A DNA stretch of 64,000 nt from Dendrolimus kikuchii (GCA_019925095.2 JAHHIN020000030.1:7524501-7588500), one strand, 5' to 3'. Counted from the stretch's first letter, positions 21,255 through 33,145 are shown. Numbers and translations: made by a program. The notes: generated by a model from the letters alone, not told the origin.

Positions 21255-23071
21255 GGTAAATTTGCATAAAGGCTGAACCCGAAAATTATGCGTTTTTTTA
21301 TATACAAGATTATAATTATGGTTTGCTATGATACAATAACGAAATTAAAATTGTCGGAAAGCCTTCATTTAGGCACATAATTAATAAATAATACAATTAC
21401 CTTAGAATATACACAGACTGCCTACTATGCTAATATTATTATTGTAAAGTAATAGGGCACGTTGCTAAACACTTGTGATTTTGAGCACAAACACATAAGT
21501 TAACTTAAAAACAATCAATCTTACTTTATTAAATTTTAAAGCACATTTTATTAGTTTAAAAACTACAAAACACTTCCCAGATAAAACCGCCATGCTACAT
21601 AAAGTAAACTACACTGCTAAAGAGTGTTGAGACTGCTAAAGACAAATCTTTTTATTGTAATTTAGTTCATCAGAGTGGCAGGCAAAGGAAATAAATCCAT
21701 ACAGCATTGTCTGATGTATTCTTAATAAAAAATAGGCTGTTTGGATTTATTTCCTTTGCTTGCCACTCTTTAGGTTGGGTTAGCTTCACACTAGAGCTCA
21801 AATATGCAATGCCAATGTTAGCAACACAAAAAATAGGTTGTGAGGAGCGGTTGAAGGTTGCGACCAATGAGAAGGTCAGTGGGTTAGGTTAGGTTAGCTT
21901 CAGACCAAAGCCGCAGGCAGAATCGACTTTAACCATAATTAATGGTAAGCAGTCGGTTTTGCCACTTTGCTACTTGTTAGGCAAAGACACTAAATCCATA
22001 CAGCATGAATATCAATATTTTTCAATCAATCTGAAGATCATTGGATGACATGAAAGTATGGAATTTTAGATTTTTCACATTATTGTAACTAAGATAATTA
22101 ATATATTTTTCTAGTTTGTATATATAAATACCGACTACATGCAATACCAATGTAAGCAGAACAAAGTATAGGTGTAAGGGGTGGTCGAAGGTGTAACCAG
22201 TGACAAGGACAGTGGGTTAGGTTAGGTTATCTTTAGACCAAAGCCCACGATCCGAGCGAGCGTGCCGCGGTAGCGGCCGGCGAGTGGCAGAACCGACTGC
22301 TATCCATTTATTCGTTGATAATTTTAATAAAAGTTAAAGTCGGTTCTGTCACTCGCCGGCCACTGCGGCGGCACGCTCGCTTCGCTCGCTCGGCTCGTGG
22401 GCTTTGGTCTAAAGATAACCTAACCTAACCCACTGTCCTTGCCATAACCTTCGAACACCCCTCACACCCATATATTGTTTTTCTAACATTAGTATTGCAT
22501 GTTGTTGGTAATTATATATACAAACTACAAAAATATAATAATGATCTTAATCACAATAATGTGAAAAATCTAAAATTCCGTATTTTTATGTCATTCAAAG
22601 ATGTTCAGTTTGATTGAATAATATTGATATTCATGCTGTACGGATTTAGTTCCTTTGCCTGACATTTAGCAAAGTGAGGTAAAAACTTTGTCTCTCAATA
22701 TTATTAATCTGAGGTTTTACTTACAAATTACAAAATGTCGTGATTTTTTAGCAATGCCGTAATATTTGATTTTATAATTATTAATTATTTTGATCATGTC
22801 ATATATGTTACATTTGCAGACTAATCCCAAAATTAAAATAATTGTGTTTTTATTATAATTAGTAGGTAAGTCGTCACGCTAAAATTGAACATTATTTCTA
22901 GCGATATAATGCACGTATTTCGTAATTAATTGTATTGTTTATTAATTTTTTGCCTAAATGATGGCTTACCGATGATTTTAGTGTCGTTATTGTACCATAG
23001 AAAACCATATGTAAAGTCTTTGAATACAAAAAATGCGTAATTTTCAGGTTCCGCCTTTATGCAATTTTACC
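21255..23071. mobile_element. Long-TIR foldback element, family F (copy 2)
   Basis: 1817 bp flanked by a perfect 8-bp duplication TTTGATTG (21247-21254 and 23072-23079). The ends read GGTAAATTTGCATAAAGG and, on the other strand, GGTAAAATTGCATAAAGG. The right arm (about 22335-23071) and the inner left arm (21961-22290) match copy 1 at 1812-3325 in opposite orientation. The left arm holds an extra ~500 bp (about 21440-21950) with its own 27-bp inverted repeat (21672-21698/21745-21771, AGAGTGGCAGGCAAAGGAAA). Non-coding. GG ends and an 8-bp duplication suit Merlin, hAT or P-type mobilisation; superfamily not fixed. Confidence 0.85.
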
Positions 23072-23079
23072 TTTGATTG

Positions 23080-23640
23080 TACCATATTATCAAATAAGTA
23101 ATTAATATTATATTAATCGTTTTCTAATAATCGGTCAGTTTCTAATTATTTTAGACGAATTTCGACTCCAACACAAAATATACATCTGTCATCATCTATC
23201 AGTTAAATAAGTAATTAATATTACTGGTTTTATTACATGGATGAAATTTATAGAGAGTAATAGTAATAAAATACACAAGTTCTAAAAGGAAGTAGCGGCG
23301 TCTGATGAAATCTTGATATGGACGAACAGGATGAATTTAGACACGTTCGCAAAACTAATTACATCAGGATTTTAACTCTTAAAAAATACGATTGATAAAC
23401 AAAGTTATGTCACTTTTGTTGAAAAAAAGTTTGATTTGTGTTTAGGAATACACTTACACCTGATATATAAACACAAACTGTTTTTTAACTTAGTAAACGA
23501 GTTTTTAATTAGTTATTATAATTTTAACGTTCATAATAATAAATCACAGTACTGTCACTTTTTTTTTTTACTTGACGACGATAATAGGCATAAGAAAAAA
23601 AAATAACCATTCGATATGTCAATAATATCGATTAAATACG
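23080..23640. other. Sequence without recognised feature
   Basis: No supported feature. Confidence 0.35.
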
Positions 23641-24480
23641 AAAATGGTTTTTTTTGCTCATATATTGCGAGTCTGTTTTAGTAGTATGTTTTTAAACGAT
23701 TTATTTTCATTTAAAAAAAAAAGATGTATAATTTGCTATACCCTATTTGCCACCTTTTTATTCCATTTCTCTTTTAGTTATACGAATATACTTTGTGTTT
23801 TATTATGGATTTTTCGACGACTTGCGCTGTTTCGATTATATTGATTATTTTTATGTTAACTGGCTTTCTCACTGGACTTTGGATTTTGGCGAAATCCTCT
23901 ATCTTAAGTTTTGGGTCTGATATAGATAAACGGGAGGTAAATTAATGGTGATTTGAGTTAAGGATATCCTTACAGTTTATAGCCACTAAGGTTGTGAGGG
24001 GTGATCGAAAGTCGCAACGAGTGATTAAAACGGTAAGTTGGTTAGGTTGGGTTAGTCTTTAGACCAAAGCGCACGAGCCGAGCGAGCGAAGCGAGCGTGC
24101 CGCGGTAGCGGCCGGCGAGTGCCAGAACCGACTGGTCACCATTTATTCATTGATATCTATTTAAATGATGGTTACAAATCGGTTGTGACATTTGCTGACC
24201 GCTGTCATGGGACACTCGATTCATTCGCTCGGCTTGTGGGCTTTAGTCTGCGTTTTTAGACTGTTTTAAATGTTTTTTACATTGACCACTACCTCTCTTC
24301 AACATTTCTCATCTTTAGACATAAGAAATAAGTACACCATTTTGAAAGAAATTAGTAATGTTTATAAAAAAAATCATATCTCAAAAACTAAATGTCTCCT
24401 AGATATGGGGGTTGCAGAAGGGAGAAGTAATCCTCCCCCCCTTCCTCCTCCGCCCCCCCACTACTTAAAATTCAGTGACC
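23641..24480. repeat. Partial copy of foldback family H
   Basis: Shares several blocks in order with 48380-49215: CGACGACTTG, the CACGAGCCGAGCGAGCGAAG patch with GGCCGGCGAGTGCCAGAACC, and the end TCCTCCCCCCCTT...CCCCACTACTTAAAATTC. The GC-rich patch is also shared with family F, so F and H overlap in composition. Confidence 0.55.
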
Positions 24481-24578
24481 ACAATTGTAAAGTTTAACCC
24501 TTATTTCTCCAATATTATGTACTGGAAGCTATGTACTCTAATAACATTACATTGTCAACTTTAGGTAGGTTTTGCGAA

Positions 24579-25583
24579 TCAGCTTTTACAACCATACAGG
24601 TAACTATGAAACCAATCGATTACTGTAGGAGATATGTTAATAGAGCTTAGAACCCTAAGCAACAATTCAAAATTTACATTGTTGAAGGCACTGCTGAAAT
24701 CAAGCAGCGATAAAACAGTCAGCAAACCGTTATCCATGCCATGCCGGATGTCATCAGTGATTTGGACGAGAGCTGTGGTTGTACTATGGCCAGGACGGAA
24801 ACCGGATTGATATGGATTTAAGAGGGAATTACGGTTCAGAAAGAAACTTAACTGTTGATGAACTAGACGTTCAAGGACTTTAGAAAGGAAGGGGAGTATA
24901 GAAATAGGACGAAAATGAAAAATTAAGGTAGGATTTGGTTTTTTTGGAAGAGGAATGGCCTGGGCTTCCTTCCAGGCAGTAGGAAAAACACCAGAGGTAA
25001 TAGAAGCATTAAGGATATGAGTAAGGATAGGATTAATGACATCCAGTATGGGTAAGACCATATTGCGACTGATGCCATCGCTGCCGACAGCATTAGATGT
25101 AATGGATTTTGTTGCTTTTTCAACATCACTATCAGTGAATCGACTAAGAAGAAAAGGAGAATGTTTGGGTGTTGGCATAGAAGTGATTTTGTTTAAAGTG
25201 TCAGACTTAGTTACTATGTCAAAGTCAGAAGTAGTTGTGAAATGTCGATTTAAATCATCGATGTTGAATATTTTAGAAATTGGACAATCTGCTTGTTTAC
25301 CAACTCCCAGAGTACGAAGAAATTTCCAAACTTTGGCTGGATTATCGTTTTCAACTGATTCGTGGATGTAACGGCGTTGAGCGTCCCTACACATCCTATT
25401 GCAGCGATTACGAATCTTGACAAAAGCCGTTTTGTTTTCCTCTGTTGGTTTCATTTTATACCTAGTTTTAGCCTTAGACTTCTTATGCATTAGTAATCTA
25501 ATATCGGCTGTGAGCCACGGTGCCGGCAGATGCTTGAGCTTGATACGGCGTAGAGGTGCATGAGTATCGTACAGCTTTTCAGA
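24579..25583 (-). pseudogene. LINE ORF2, reverse-transcriptase part
   Basis: Frame from about 25583 through LRRIKLKHLPAPWLTADIRL and on to VGSDGISRNMV, FRPISILPFLSKVLERLV, NPYQSGFRPGHSTTTAL and LLDFSSAFNNVNFELLL, ending WFHSYLYGCKS. It contains the RT palm with the first catalytic Asp (LLDFS) but lacks the YADD box. A one-base shift at about 25583 (in an A-run) separates it from the endonuclease frame. Confidence 0.8.
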
Positions 25584-26536
25584 GCTGCATGAAACGCATG
25601 CACCTTCTCATCAATAGTTGGTACATTGAGGACCCCTGACCAGTCTACTTCCTGGGCGTCCTTAAAAAGGGCGTCCAGGTCCATACCACCAAAGTTGCGC
25701 TGAAGTATGATTTTGGGCTTGGCTTTCGGTGGATGCAGATTATAAGAGAGGAAAATCAAATCGTGATATAAAAATGCATCCGCCGGGCACTGACCATGAT
25801 TGGAAACATGAGAAAGCGATGAAATCAATATTAGATCGAGAAGAGAAGGGGTTGAGTTAGGAAAGTGATGAGTTGCACTCAGGGGAAGAATATGTAAGTT
25901 AAGAGATCGTATTAATGTTTCTAAAGAAGAAGAACGTTGGTCATGTTTCAAGAGGCAGGTATTAAAATCACCCATGATAATATTATGTGTGTATAAAGGA
26001 GAGAGTTTTTCTAAAATAGTTTCGAAAGAAGTGAAGTAATTTACGCGAAGGGAAGAGGCGTCAAAAACTCCAAGTAAAATTTTGGTGTGCGCTAGCTCCA
26101 CTTCTAGAAACAGATGCTCACCATTATCCAGTGGCGGTGGCTGTGAGGACGCGCTTAAGATTTTGTAAGCCAAGTGGGAGCGGAGGTAAATGGCAACACC
26201 TCCACCGCCACTGCCAATACGGTCATTACGTATTAGATGAAAACCTGGTAAGCTATATGAAGTTGAGGACAGGCAAGGCTTCAACCAAGTTTCTGAAATT
26301 AATATAGCGTGCAAGGAAGTTTGATTAAATGACGCCAACATATCTGGGAAGTGAGCTGGAATACTCTGAGCATTTATGTGTACTACATTGAAATGACTAG
26401 AAAAATGTGAAAAATGACTTTCAATAACATCTTGAAGCGGGAGTATACTGGAAAAACTGTCGCATGTATTGCTAGACAAAGACTGACAAGATTGAAAATC
26501 TGTACTGGAGTCGCTAACACTATCATAATGATCCAT
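25583..26536 (-). pseudogene. LINE ORF2, apurinic-type endonuclease part
   Basis: Starts MDHYDSVSDSSTDFQSCQSL. Endonuclease motifs in order: VVHINAQSI (N), AILISETWL (E), GGGGVAIYLRSHL, IIMGDFNTCL (D, N) and LYHDLIFLSYNL (H). The usual SDH triplet is degenerate here. The start at 26536 is the first ATG ahead of the domain. Nicks target DNA to prime reverse transcription; broken from its RT by a one-base shift. Confidence 0.8.
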
Positions 26537-26567
26537 AAAATAGTTTATATATGTATATGTTACAATA

Positions 26568-26640
26568 AAAAAAAAATATATATATATATATATATAACAA
26601 CAAAAAAAAAAAATATATATATAAATATACTACAATAACT
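26568..26640. repeat. (TA)n and A-rich simple repeats
   Basis: Two ATATAT runs separated by A-runs, between LINE ORF2 and ORF1. Confidence 0.85.
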
Positions 26641-27140
26641 ATGTGTATTATCTGTACAGCAAAATGCAATTTATCTGCCAAGTGTGTGGATGAGATAGCT
26701 GAGAAAATTAAAAACTAGTGAACTGGTAACAAAACAAAGCAATAACAAAACGCATCTTCTTCTTTTTTTGGATTATGGCTCCAACGCAAGCAAAACGCAT
26801 CCAAAAGTATGCAATATTGACATTGACAGTTATACGTAATTTTGTCACTGAAGTAGGAAACCTATTATAGAGGTCCATGAATTTTGTAGATAGAAAAAAT
26901 AATAAAACATAAACAAAACAATATCTCAGAAAAATGAAAAGAAAGTTATAGTAGTTCATAGTTTACAAACATAAAGAGACAAAATGAAAACGTCGGTGAC
27001 GTATAAGATAAATAAACATTTTAGTAAAAGGAAAATGAACGGAAAAAATCAGAAAAAAATAATAATTAATATCTCTTGGCTCCTGTCGCAGGCCGACGTG
27101 TCTTAGGAGGAGGCACAGGTACATGCTCTTTTGCCACTGG

Positions 27141-27815
27141 TTAACTCGTTTCCTCTTCCATATAAGACGAAGTAAAGAGGCTGTCTAAATCTGTTTGGTT
27201 GTCGATGCGATGACGAGTACCGTCGCGAGCCAGCGCATATATTGTGCCATCTCGCGTCCAACATCTTTTTACGCCCAAACGCTGCCTAGCTTGACTGAAG
27301 AGAAGATGCCGCCTTTTTGTTAAAAACTCCGACACAGTTATCCCAGTACCTTTAAGGTGCGTTTTAGCAAACCAAATATTATTACGGTCAGCTGTATCAC
27401 AGAGTTTGAACAAGATAGGCCTGGGACGCTCGGCTGAAACTGGTCTCTTACCCATTCTATGAGAACGACGAATGTCAGTTTTTTTGAAGCCAGCCAGCTT
27501 GAGCTTTTCAACAATTATGTCAGCAACAGCAGTCGTAGTGTCCTCCTGCTTATGCTCGGGAACTCCATGAAGTAAAAGTATCTTTCTTCTCGACCTCATT
27601 TCTATTTGGTCAACTGATTGCTGAATTAGATAAATTTGCTCCTGGAGGGCTCGGAGAGATGTTAATATAAATGGCTTGAAATTGTAGAAATCAGTAGACA
27701 ACGCAGATGTAGTAGTGTTTGAGGTGGCACCCTTATGAAGTTCATTCTCAAGAACATCCATACGCTGAGCAAATGTTGCTGAAAGCTCATTCATAGCCTC
27801 TTGTATGGCATCCAT
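27141..27815 (-). CDS. LINE ORF1 (coiled coil + RRM-like)
   Basis: Open from MDAIQEAMNELSATFAQRMD (ATG at 27815; the frame is also open upstream to 27938). The N-terminal ~90 residues look like a coiled coil. Then follows RKILLLHGVPEHKQEDTTTA...VADIIVEKLKLAGFKKTDIR, RSHRMGKR, RPRPILFKL and FAKTHLKGTGITVSEFLT, the RRM and C-terminal domain pattern of L1-type ORF1 proteins, also found in some insect CR1-group LINEs. It would be an RNA-binding chaperone of the retroelement particle. It is intact, although its ORF2 is broken. Confidence 0.75.
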   Translation of the reverse strand: MDAIQEAMNELSATFAQRMDVLENELHKGATSNTTTSALSTDFYNFKPFILTSLRALQEQIYLIQQSVDQIEMRSRRKILLLHGVPEHKQEDTTTAVADIIVEKLKLAGFKKTDIRRSHRMGKRPVSAERPRPILFKLCDTADRNNIWFAKTHLKGTGITVSEFLTKRRHLLFSQARQRLGVKRCWTRDGTIYALARDGTRHRIDNQTDLDSLFTSSYMEEETS

Positions 27816-28039
27816 GAAGAAAGTATAAGTACTTACAAAGGTGGCCAAAAAAAATTTAGTTGTGTAATGTAGTGGAAATATAGAATATAACACTTGGCAG
27901 ATATTGCAGTTAAAAACTGTAAGTAACCATGTAATCAAAGTTCACTAAAACTCCTTTAATTTATTATAAACTTAAAAATAATTGCACAGCTCTTTTACAA
28001 ATGTGTTACTTATTTCAAATCTACCCACCGAAAAAAGAG

Positions 28040-29115
28040 TTATGTGATCGAACAGGCGAGTGCGACAACGAAGATGTAACAGAGATACTCATAAGTTGAC
28101 TCAGGAAGAAATTACAAGCGACCAGGCAAAGCTTAGTGCTGTCTTGGAGATGAAGGAACCTACTAACTTAAAACATATGCGAACATTCCTGCAGACGTGT
28201 TCATGGTTTAGGAAATTTATTCCTAATTTTTCCGTAGTTGCTGAACCACTAACACGTTTAACAAGGAAAAATGAAGCTTGATATTGGGGACCAAGTCTTC
28301 GAGGCTTCGACACATTGAAGAAGTACCTCATTTCTGGTCCTATACTGATCCAAGCAGACTTTGATCGTCCTTTCATTTTGCGGACCGATGCAAGCAACTA
28401 TACATTAGGAGCAGTTCTACTCAAGGGGGAGGACAAAGGAGAACGACAGATTGAGTATGTGAGTCGTCTCCTTACCTCTGCAGAATGGATCTACACGACC
28501 AAAGTGTAGGATGCCTTGGCGGTGGTGTGGGCTGTGGAGCGTTACTTGTCTTACCTCGATGAACAACCTGTCATAATAGGCAGCGATCATCAACCCCTCC
28601 ATTGGCTGTTTATTTTGAAATCACCTACAGGTCGGCTTGTACTATAGGCTCTCAAACTACAATAATTTGAAGTTAGATTCGAATACACACCAGGTAAAGC
28701 AAACATCGTGGCCGGTGCCAAAAAGCCAGATCAACTGCGGCAAGAGCAGTTGGTAGACCCTAAGTTGAAGAAGATATTCATAGATTTCGAAGGCACTGAA
28801 GAAGTCGCAACGCCACATTGGACGGAGAGAGGTTACTTAATGAATCAAGTACTCTACAGGTATAAACTAGATAGTAAACATCACATCTAGTAGTTACCGT
28901 TGCTCAACGGGCCGAAGTTCTAAAAGAATGCTGTGATACACCTCTGGCCGGATACCCAGGCATCGATAGAACCTACCATAGGTTATCTCAGCTAAGTATA
29001 GTCCGTGACTGTCCTCCGCATACTACTAGTGAAATTGTAATTTCACTAGTATGCAGAGGACAGTCACGGACTATATTGAAGCCTGCACAGTGTCAACAAC
29101 ATAAAGTCAATAATA
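28040..29115 (+). pseudogene. Ty3/Gypsy pol fragment (RT end, RNase H, integrase start)
   Basis: Decayed frames in the right order: LEMKEPTNLKHMRTFLQTCS with WFRKFIPNFS and AEPLTRL (RT connection); ILRTDASNYTLGAVLL and VIIGSDHQPLHWLF (RNase H, first and third Asp); FEYTPGKANIVAGA; VDPKL; then an H2C2 integrase zinc finger (CCDTPLAGYPGIDRTYHRLS ... CQQHKVNNNKPP). At least five stops and several shifts. Gag, protease, the RT active site, the integrase core and both LTRs are missing. Confidence 0.85.
28997..29075. repeat. 79-bp inverted duplication inside Gypsy integrase
   Basis: Arms 28997-29036 and 29039-29075, TATAGTCCGTGACTGTCCTC against its complement, with one mismatch and a 3-base insertion and a 2-nt loop. 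The right arm is genuine integrase coding sequence (RTVTDYIEAC); the left arm is its inverted copy. Confidence 0.85.
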
Positions 29116-29147
29116 ACAAACCCCCCCCGGTCTCCTTCGGGTTGATT

Positions 29148-29290
29148 GTTAATGTACTTGTCCAATTTGAAAACCTGCCCGTAAAACTTCAAATTAAAAT
29201 TTTGTTGCGATTCATTTTGCCACTTGTCTGTTGTGATTCGTTTTTCCACTTCTCCGTGAAGTTTCACTTCTACTATGTGTCCCAGCACAC
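29148..29290 (-). repeat. Foldback repeat, family G (copy 2, one arm)
   Basis: Reverse complement of 13500-13615: CAAATTAAAATTTTGTTGCG and GTGAAGTTTCACTTCTACTA to ATGTGTCCCAGC. It directly follows the Gypsy fragment. Confidence 0.75.
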
Positions 29291-29601
29291 ATATCGATTT
29301 TTTTATTTTATTTGCGGGGCTAACAGCTGTAGCACAAACTAAAGCTGCAGAGATAACTAAAGAAGACCTATTTATAGTGAGAAGTATTCGGGACAAATAA
29401 GATACTGTACAGAAGACAAACAATATGAGCGTTCCGACGAAATCGAATTGGCAACGAGTTCTTACGGAATTCAGAGACGTGGTCATATTTGCGTAGGCCA
29501 AATATGAACCCTATACAGAAATTTTGGAGGCGCTTAAGTTTATTAGTAGATAGCTGGCGTCAGTATAATCAAAGATAGGGAGTAATAGGGACTGTGCTAG
29601 C
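29291..29601. other. Sequence without recognised feature
   Basis: No gene recognised; GC content is slightly raised and it may be further element debris. Confidence 0.35.
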
Positions 29602-30528
29602 TTAATTTTGATATTTTTTTGTATGTTTCAACTTTATATGATATTTTAACCTGGCTTTTATTGCAAATCTCTTATTGCATAAATTACATATGTGTGGTTT
29701 TTCCCCAGTGTGTGTAAGGAGATGTCTGTTCAAGGAGAATTTTCTGGCAAATTTGTATTGACATATATCACAGACAAAGTTCTTTTCCTTTGTATGTTTA
29801 GACTTTATGTGGTTGTTTAAAGTAGTTATATATGAAGTCTTATAGTCATATACATCGCATATGTACGGTTTTTCTCCAGTATGTTTACGAATGTGTACAT
29901 TTAATTGGGCTTTACAAACAAATTTACTTGGACATATAAGGCATGAGAATTCCTTATATTGTATGTGTTTATGCTTTATGTGCATTTCTAAATTATCTTT
30001 TCGTAAGCATATATAATCACATAAATCGCATATATACGATCTCTCTCCAGTGTGTTTGAACATGTGTCTATTTAAATGGCATTTTCTGTTAAATTTACGT
30101 AGACATATGTGACACGACAAGTTTTCTAATTCTTTTTTACCATCGTGAACCACATTAGAGTTATTTTCTTCTTTTCTAACGTTTAATGAATTAGATAAAT
30201 CGCCTGGTTTCGCAATCGTCCATTGATTTTGTTTGCAGACATCACTTTCTTCCTTGACGTTTTCTACCAAATTTACCATTTGTTCTTTATTTGATCTATT
30301 TGTATTGTTTTTAGAAACTACAGAATACCATTTAGGAATTAAATTAATGTCTGCATTTCTATTACATATAGTATTTATATTTCTAGATTTTTTTTCATTA
30401 ACCACTGCAATTTTTATTTGGCAAACTTATATTCTTGGCATTATGCGATGGTTTTCTTTGCTTTACTCTTTTATAGACGAATCTCGCTTCTTGAGGTACA
30501 TCTGCCTTGAAATTTTTCGTTGGTGCGC
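29602..30528 (-). pseudogene. C2H2 zinc-finger protein, paralog 1, last exon
   Basis: The exon begins at 30528 after a splice acceptor (CCCTGTTTTCAG). It reads GAPTKNFKADVPQEARFVYK, then a one-base insertion near 30400-30410 (relative to paralog 2) shifts the frame; the main frame is open from 30405 to 29602. Six fingers follow in alternating style (SCHIC..., YICDLCDY...) with THTGEKP-type linkers. Finger 4 reads ICDVYDYKT and lacks its second cysteine. A nuclear DNA-binding role is expected from the family, target unknown. Paralog 2 at 59692-61185 has 12 fingers, the same exon start and the same orientation. The shift and the lost cysteine suggest decay, or an allele or sequencing error. Confidence 0.75.
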
Positions 30529-31639
30529 CTGAAAACAGGGACAACGACCCAATTAAACATTTCTTATTTATTTATTATTAAAAGTATCGTACAGTATTTC
30601 CATAAATTGAAGGCCTAACAATACATAATAATAAATCTAAACCAAAAATGGATACTTATGATCTAGAAAAAGAACAGAAACATAAAATCTATCTAATACT
30701 GTGACACTTCTAAAGTGAAAACTAAACACAACTAAGTGATTATATCTAAATATAAACATTACATTCCTTTTGAAGCTTATTAATAACTTTACTAACAACT
30801 GATGACTTAAATATTGGTTTAGAAGGATTAACAATGTTTATGTTACTAAAATATTTGTTGTAAGTATTTGTACAATACAAACAAATTATAAATTCATACC
30901 ATGATATACATTAAGTAATCTATCGTTAGTAATAATAGGTTCTATGTACTTAATATTGACATATACAGTTGTCTTTGCAGATCTGATGAATGAGGACGAG
31001 GTGATACGCCAGAACAAACTGGACATGGCGTTAGGCTCTAAACTTTAAGAGTCTAAAGGATGTTGGCTACCAAATGAGCAAAATTAAAAATCTTGAGACC
31101 TTGGTGCATTGCTGCTAAGATAGGGTGAAATAGAGAAGGATGTATATAAAAGAATAAGTGTACAGTAGCTAAAGTGGAACCCAGTAACCGGTTTAGCATG
31201 TGACAAAGTTATATCACTCAAAGGTCATATATAATTCTGTAATAAAGGCAGTCATGTTATTCAGGTACAATAATGGGGTACAACTTTCAGAGTGGCAGCA
31301 AATTGTGCTGGCGCTCCTTGCCCTAGGCAGCTGAGCTACTGTCCGGTCCCTAGAAAGGTTAAACGACAGGTAGGTGGCCGGTTGTATAAGACAGCCAAAA
31401 CTAAAAATAAGAATGTTGCGAGGGCTGTGTGGTATTACAAGAATGGATAAGGTAAGCATTGAATAAGAACAAGCAGACTGTGGTGGTATATATGGTATAT
31501 GGTGGTTTTAAGGCGATTGTCAATAAAATATCCGCTTCGCTGACGCAACGCTTGCGCGGCAGCACCAACAGCCTTCCGAAGGCTATTGCGGTCAGATTTG
31601 ACTGCCCCTTCCAAGAACATTGGATAGGGGTAGTTAAAA
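30529..31639. other. Sequence without recognised gene
   Basis: About 1.1 kb, mostly AT-rich. From ~31000 it may be the non-coding end of a LINE (see the next entry) but no protein motif was found. Confidence 0.35.
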
Positions 31640-31790
31640 TAAGTGGCTGTAGGTTTGCGAATTTGTGTTAAATACTCGTATAATATTACTAACACTACTA
31701 ACATTAATTTACAAGATAATTGTAACTAACGCACTAACTAAATATGGACCCCGGTCTGAAATAAAGTTTATATTATTATTATATAATGAT
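31640..31790 (+). repeat. Probable LINE 3' tail
   Basis: ATGGACCCCGGTCTGAAATA AAG followed by a TTA-type tail (ATTATTATTATA). A GxCTGAAATAAA end is common in insect CR1/Jockey-type LINEs. No coding part was recognised upstream. Confidence 0.35.
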
Positions 31791-31963
31791 TTGGTTTGTC
31801 AATTGTGTGACAAATAGAATTGTAAACTGGATGACTGATAGATATAAAAGTAAACGTAGTACAAAAAATGGGTGGATTGTTTTAAGGATAACAGAAGATG
31901 TTAGCCATAGACGCCCATAGAGTATGGAAGAAAAAAATACATTGTGTAGACCCTAAGTTTTTT

Positions 31964-32400
31964 TATAGCTGGAGTATAGCAGACAGACAGACGGCCCACC
32001 AGATGGAAAGCAGTTACTGTCGCCTATGGACGTGTGCAACACCAGAGTTGTCAACAACGCGCTGCCGGCCTGGAAGAAATTTTATGACACACTTTTTAAA
32101 AAAATTAATTAATTTGCTTAGTTTGGCAATATACAATGTATGTGTTTGTTGTCGATCGTCCCAACTTTAATATGAACACAAAAAATTATTAAAATATATT
32201 CAGTTTCTTGTCTCGAAAGTGTCACTTTTCCCAGTGTATGGGAGAACATAACTCAAAGTTGTTATGGCAGCATATTCTAGACCAGGGGTGGTAGCCATCT
32301 AAACGGGCATATACCCTACTACCTGGCTGTAAGTTGTTATGTCGCCTCTTACGACAGGTCGCCCGTCTACAGGAATATTATGTTCCCGTTCCTGCACGAA
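31964..32400 (-). repeat. SINE, family S, interrupted by ~170 bp
   Basis: The 3' half is at 31964-32065 (GCAGACAGACAGACGGCCC...) and the 5' half at 32240-32400 (ACTCAAAGTTGTTATGGCAG...CGTTCCTGCACG), both minus strand. Between them is an unrelated AT-rich ~170 bp. Confidence 0.7.
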
Positions 32401-32834
32401 TTATTTGATTCAGCCAATTCGATCAGAATTATTTGAAACTTGTGCAATAATTAATGTCACAAACGTTTCCCGAAACATACAAAGAATATATATAAAATTT
32501 CAACTGTAACAGATGGGTCTAGGCCTGCGAGGAACAACACTAGCCTCGTGTACAACGCTTCGCAACATGTTATTGCTGTTAAGAGGCTATGTTGACCTGA
32601 TTCAAATCGGTTTTTCAGAAAATCAACCCCGCACGGCCGATATTTACTTCGATGGAACAGCGCGTAATAAAATTTCGACCGTGGCGAAATATTGCAACTG
32701 AACATACCTACACGCAGCGCGTCCATATCAACTTGATTCAATTTATTTCATTCTAAGGCTCGCGAGAGCGAGACAAGATATCCTAAAGTGAGATGGATCG
32801 TTTATATGCTTAATGGCTATTGAAATTTTGACAC

Positions 32835-32975
32835 CACTTCCTAAGCGTCTTCAGCCCAACGGTTTATCAGGCGCAATAGGAACTAGGAGATACGGAGTTT
32901 GAATCCTTATCAGGCTGTACGTTTTTTTTATTGTGCCCACAATTTTTTACACGGGTAAACTTTATTAAAATTATG
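32835..32975 (+). repeat. tRNA-like SINE head
   Basis: CAGCCCAACGG (A-box-like) and, about 45 bp on, GTTTGAATCC (B-box-like) followed by a T-rich tail. Fits an eroded tRNA-derived SINE; too degraded for a real tRNA gene. Confidence 0.45.
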
Positions 32976-32999
32976 TAATTGTATTATGAAACAACAATG

Positions 33000-33101
33000 A
33001 ATCCATATATATATATATATATTAATATAAATGCGAAAGTAACTCTGTCTGTCTGTTCTGTTTTCACGGAAAAACTACTGGACTGATTTGGCTGAAACTC
33101 A

Positions 33102-33145
<44 letters not shown>

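Larger units (their letters stand above)
24579..27940 (-). mobile_element. CR1-group LINE, 3'-truncated
   Basis: Minus-strand element with ORF1 (27815-27141), a ~600-bp AT-rich gap with (TA)n microsatellites, and ORF2 with endonuclease then RT. It stops at 24579 before the YADD motif, so the 3' end is lost while the 5' end is kept, the reverse of usual LINE truncation. RT motifs (SGFRPGHSTTTAL, LLDFSSAFN) resemble Daphne/Crack/L2-like clades of the CR1 group. Confidence 0.75.
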
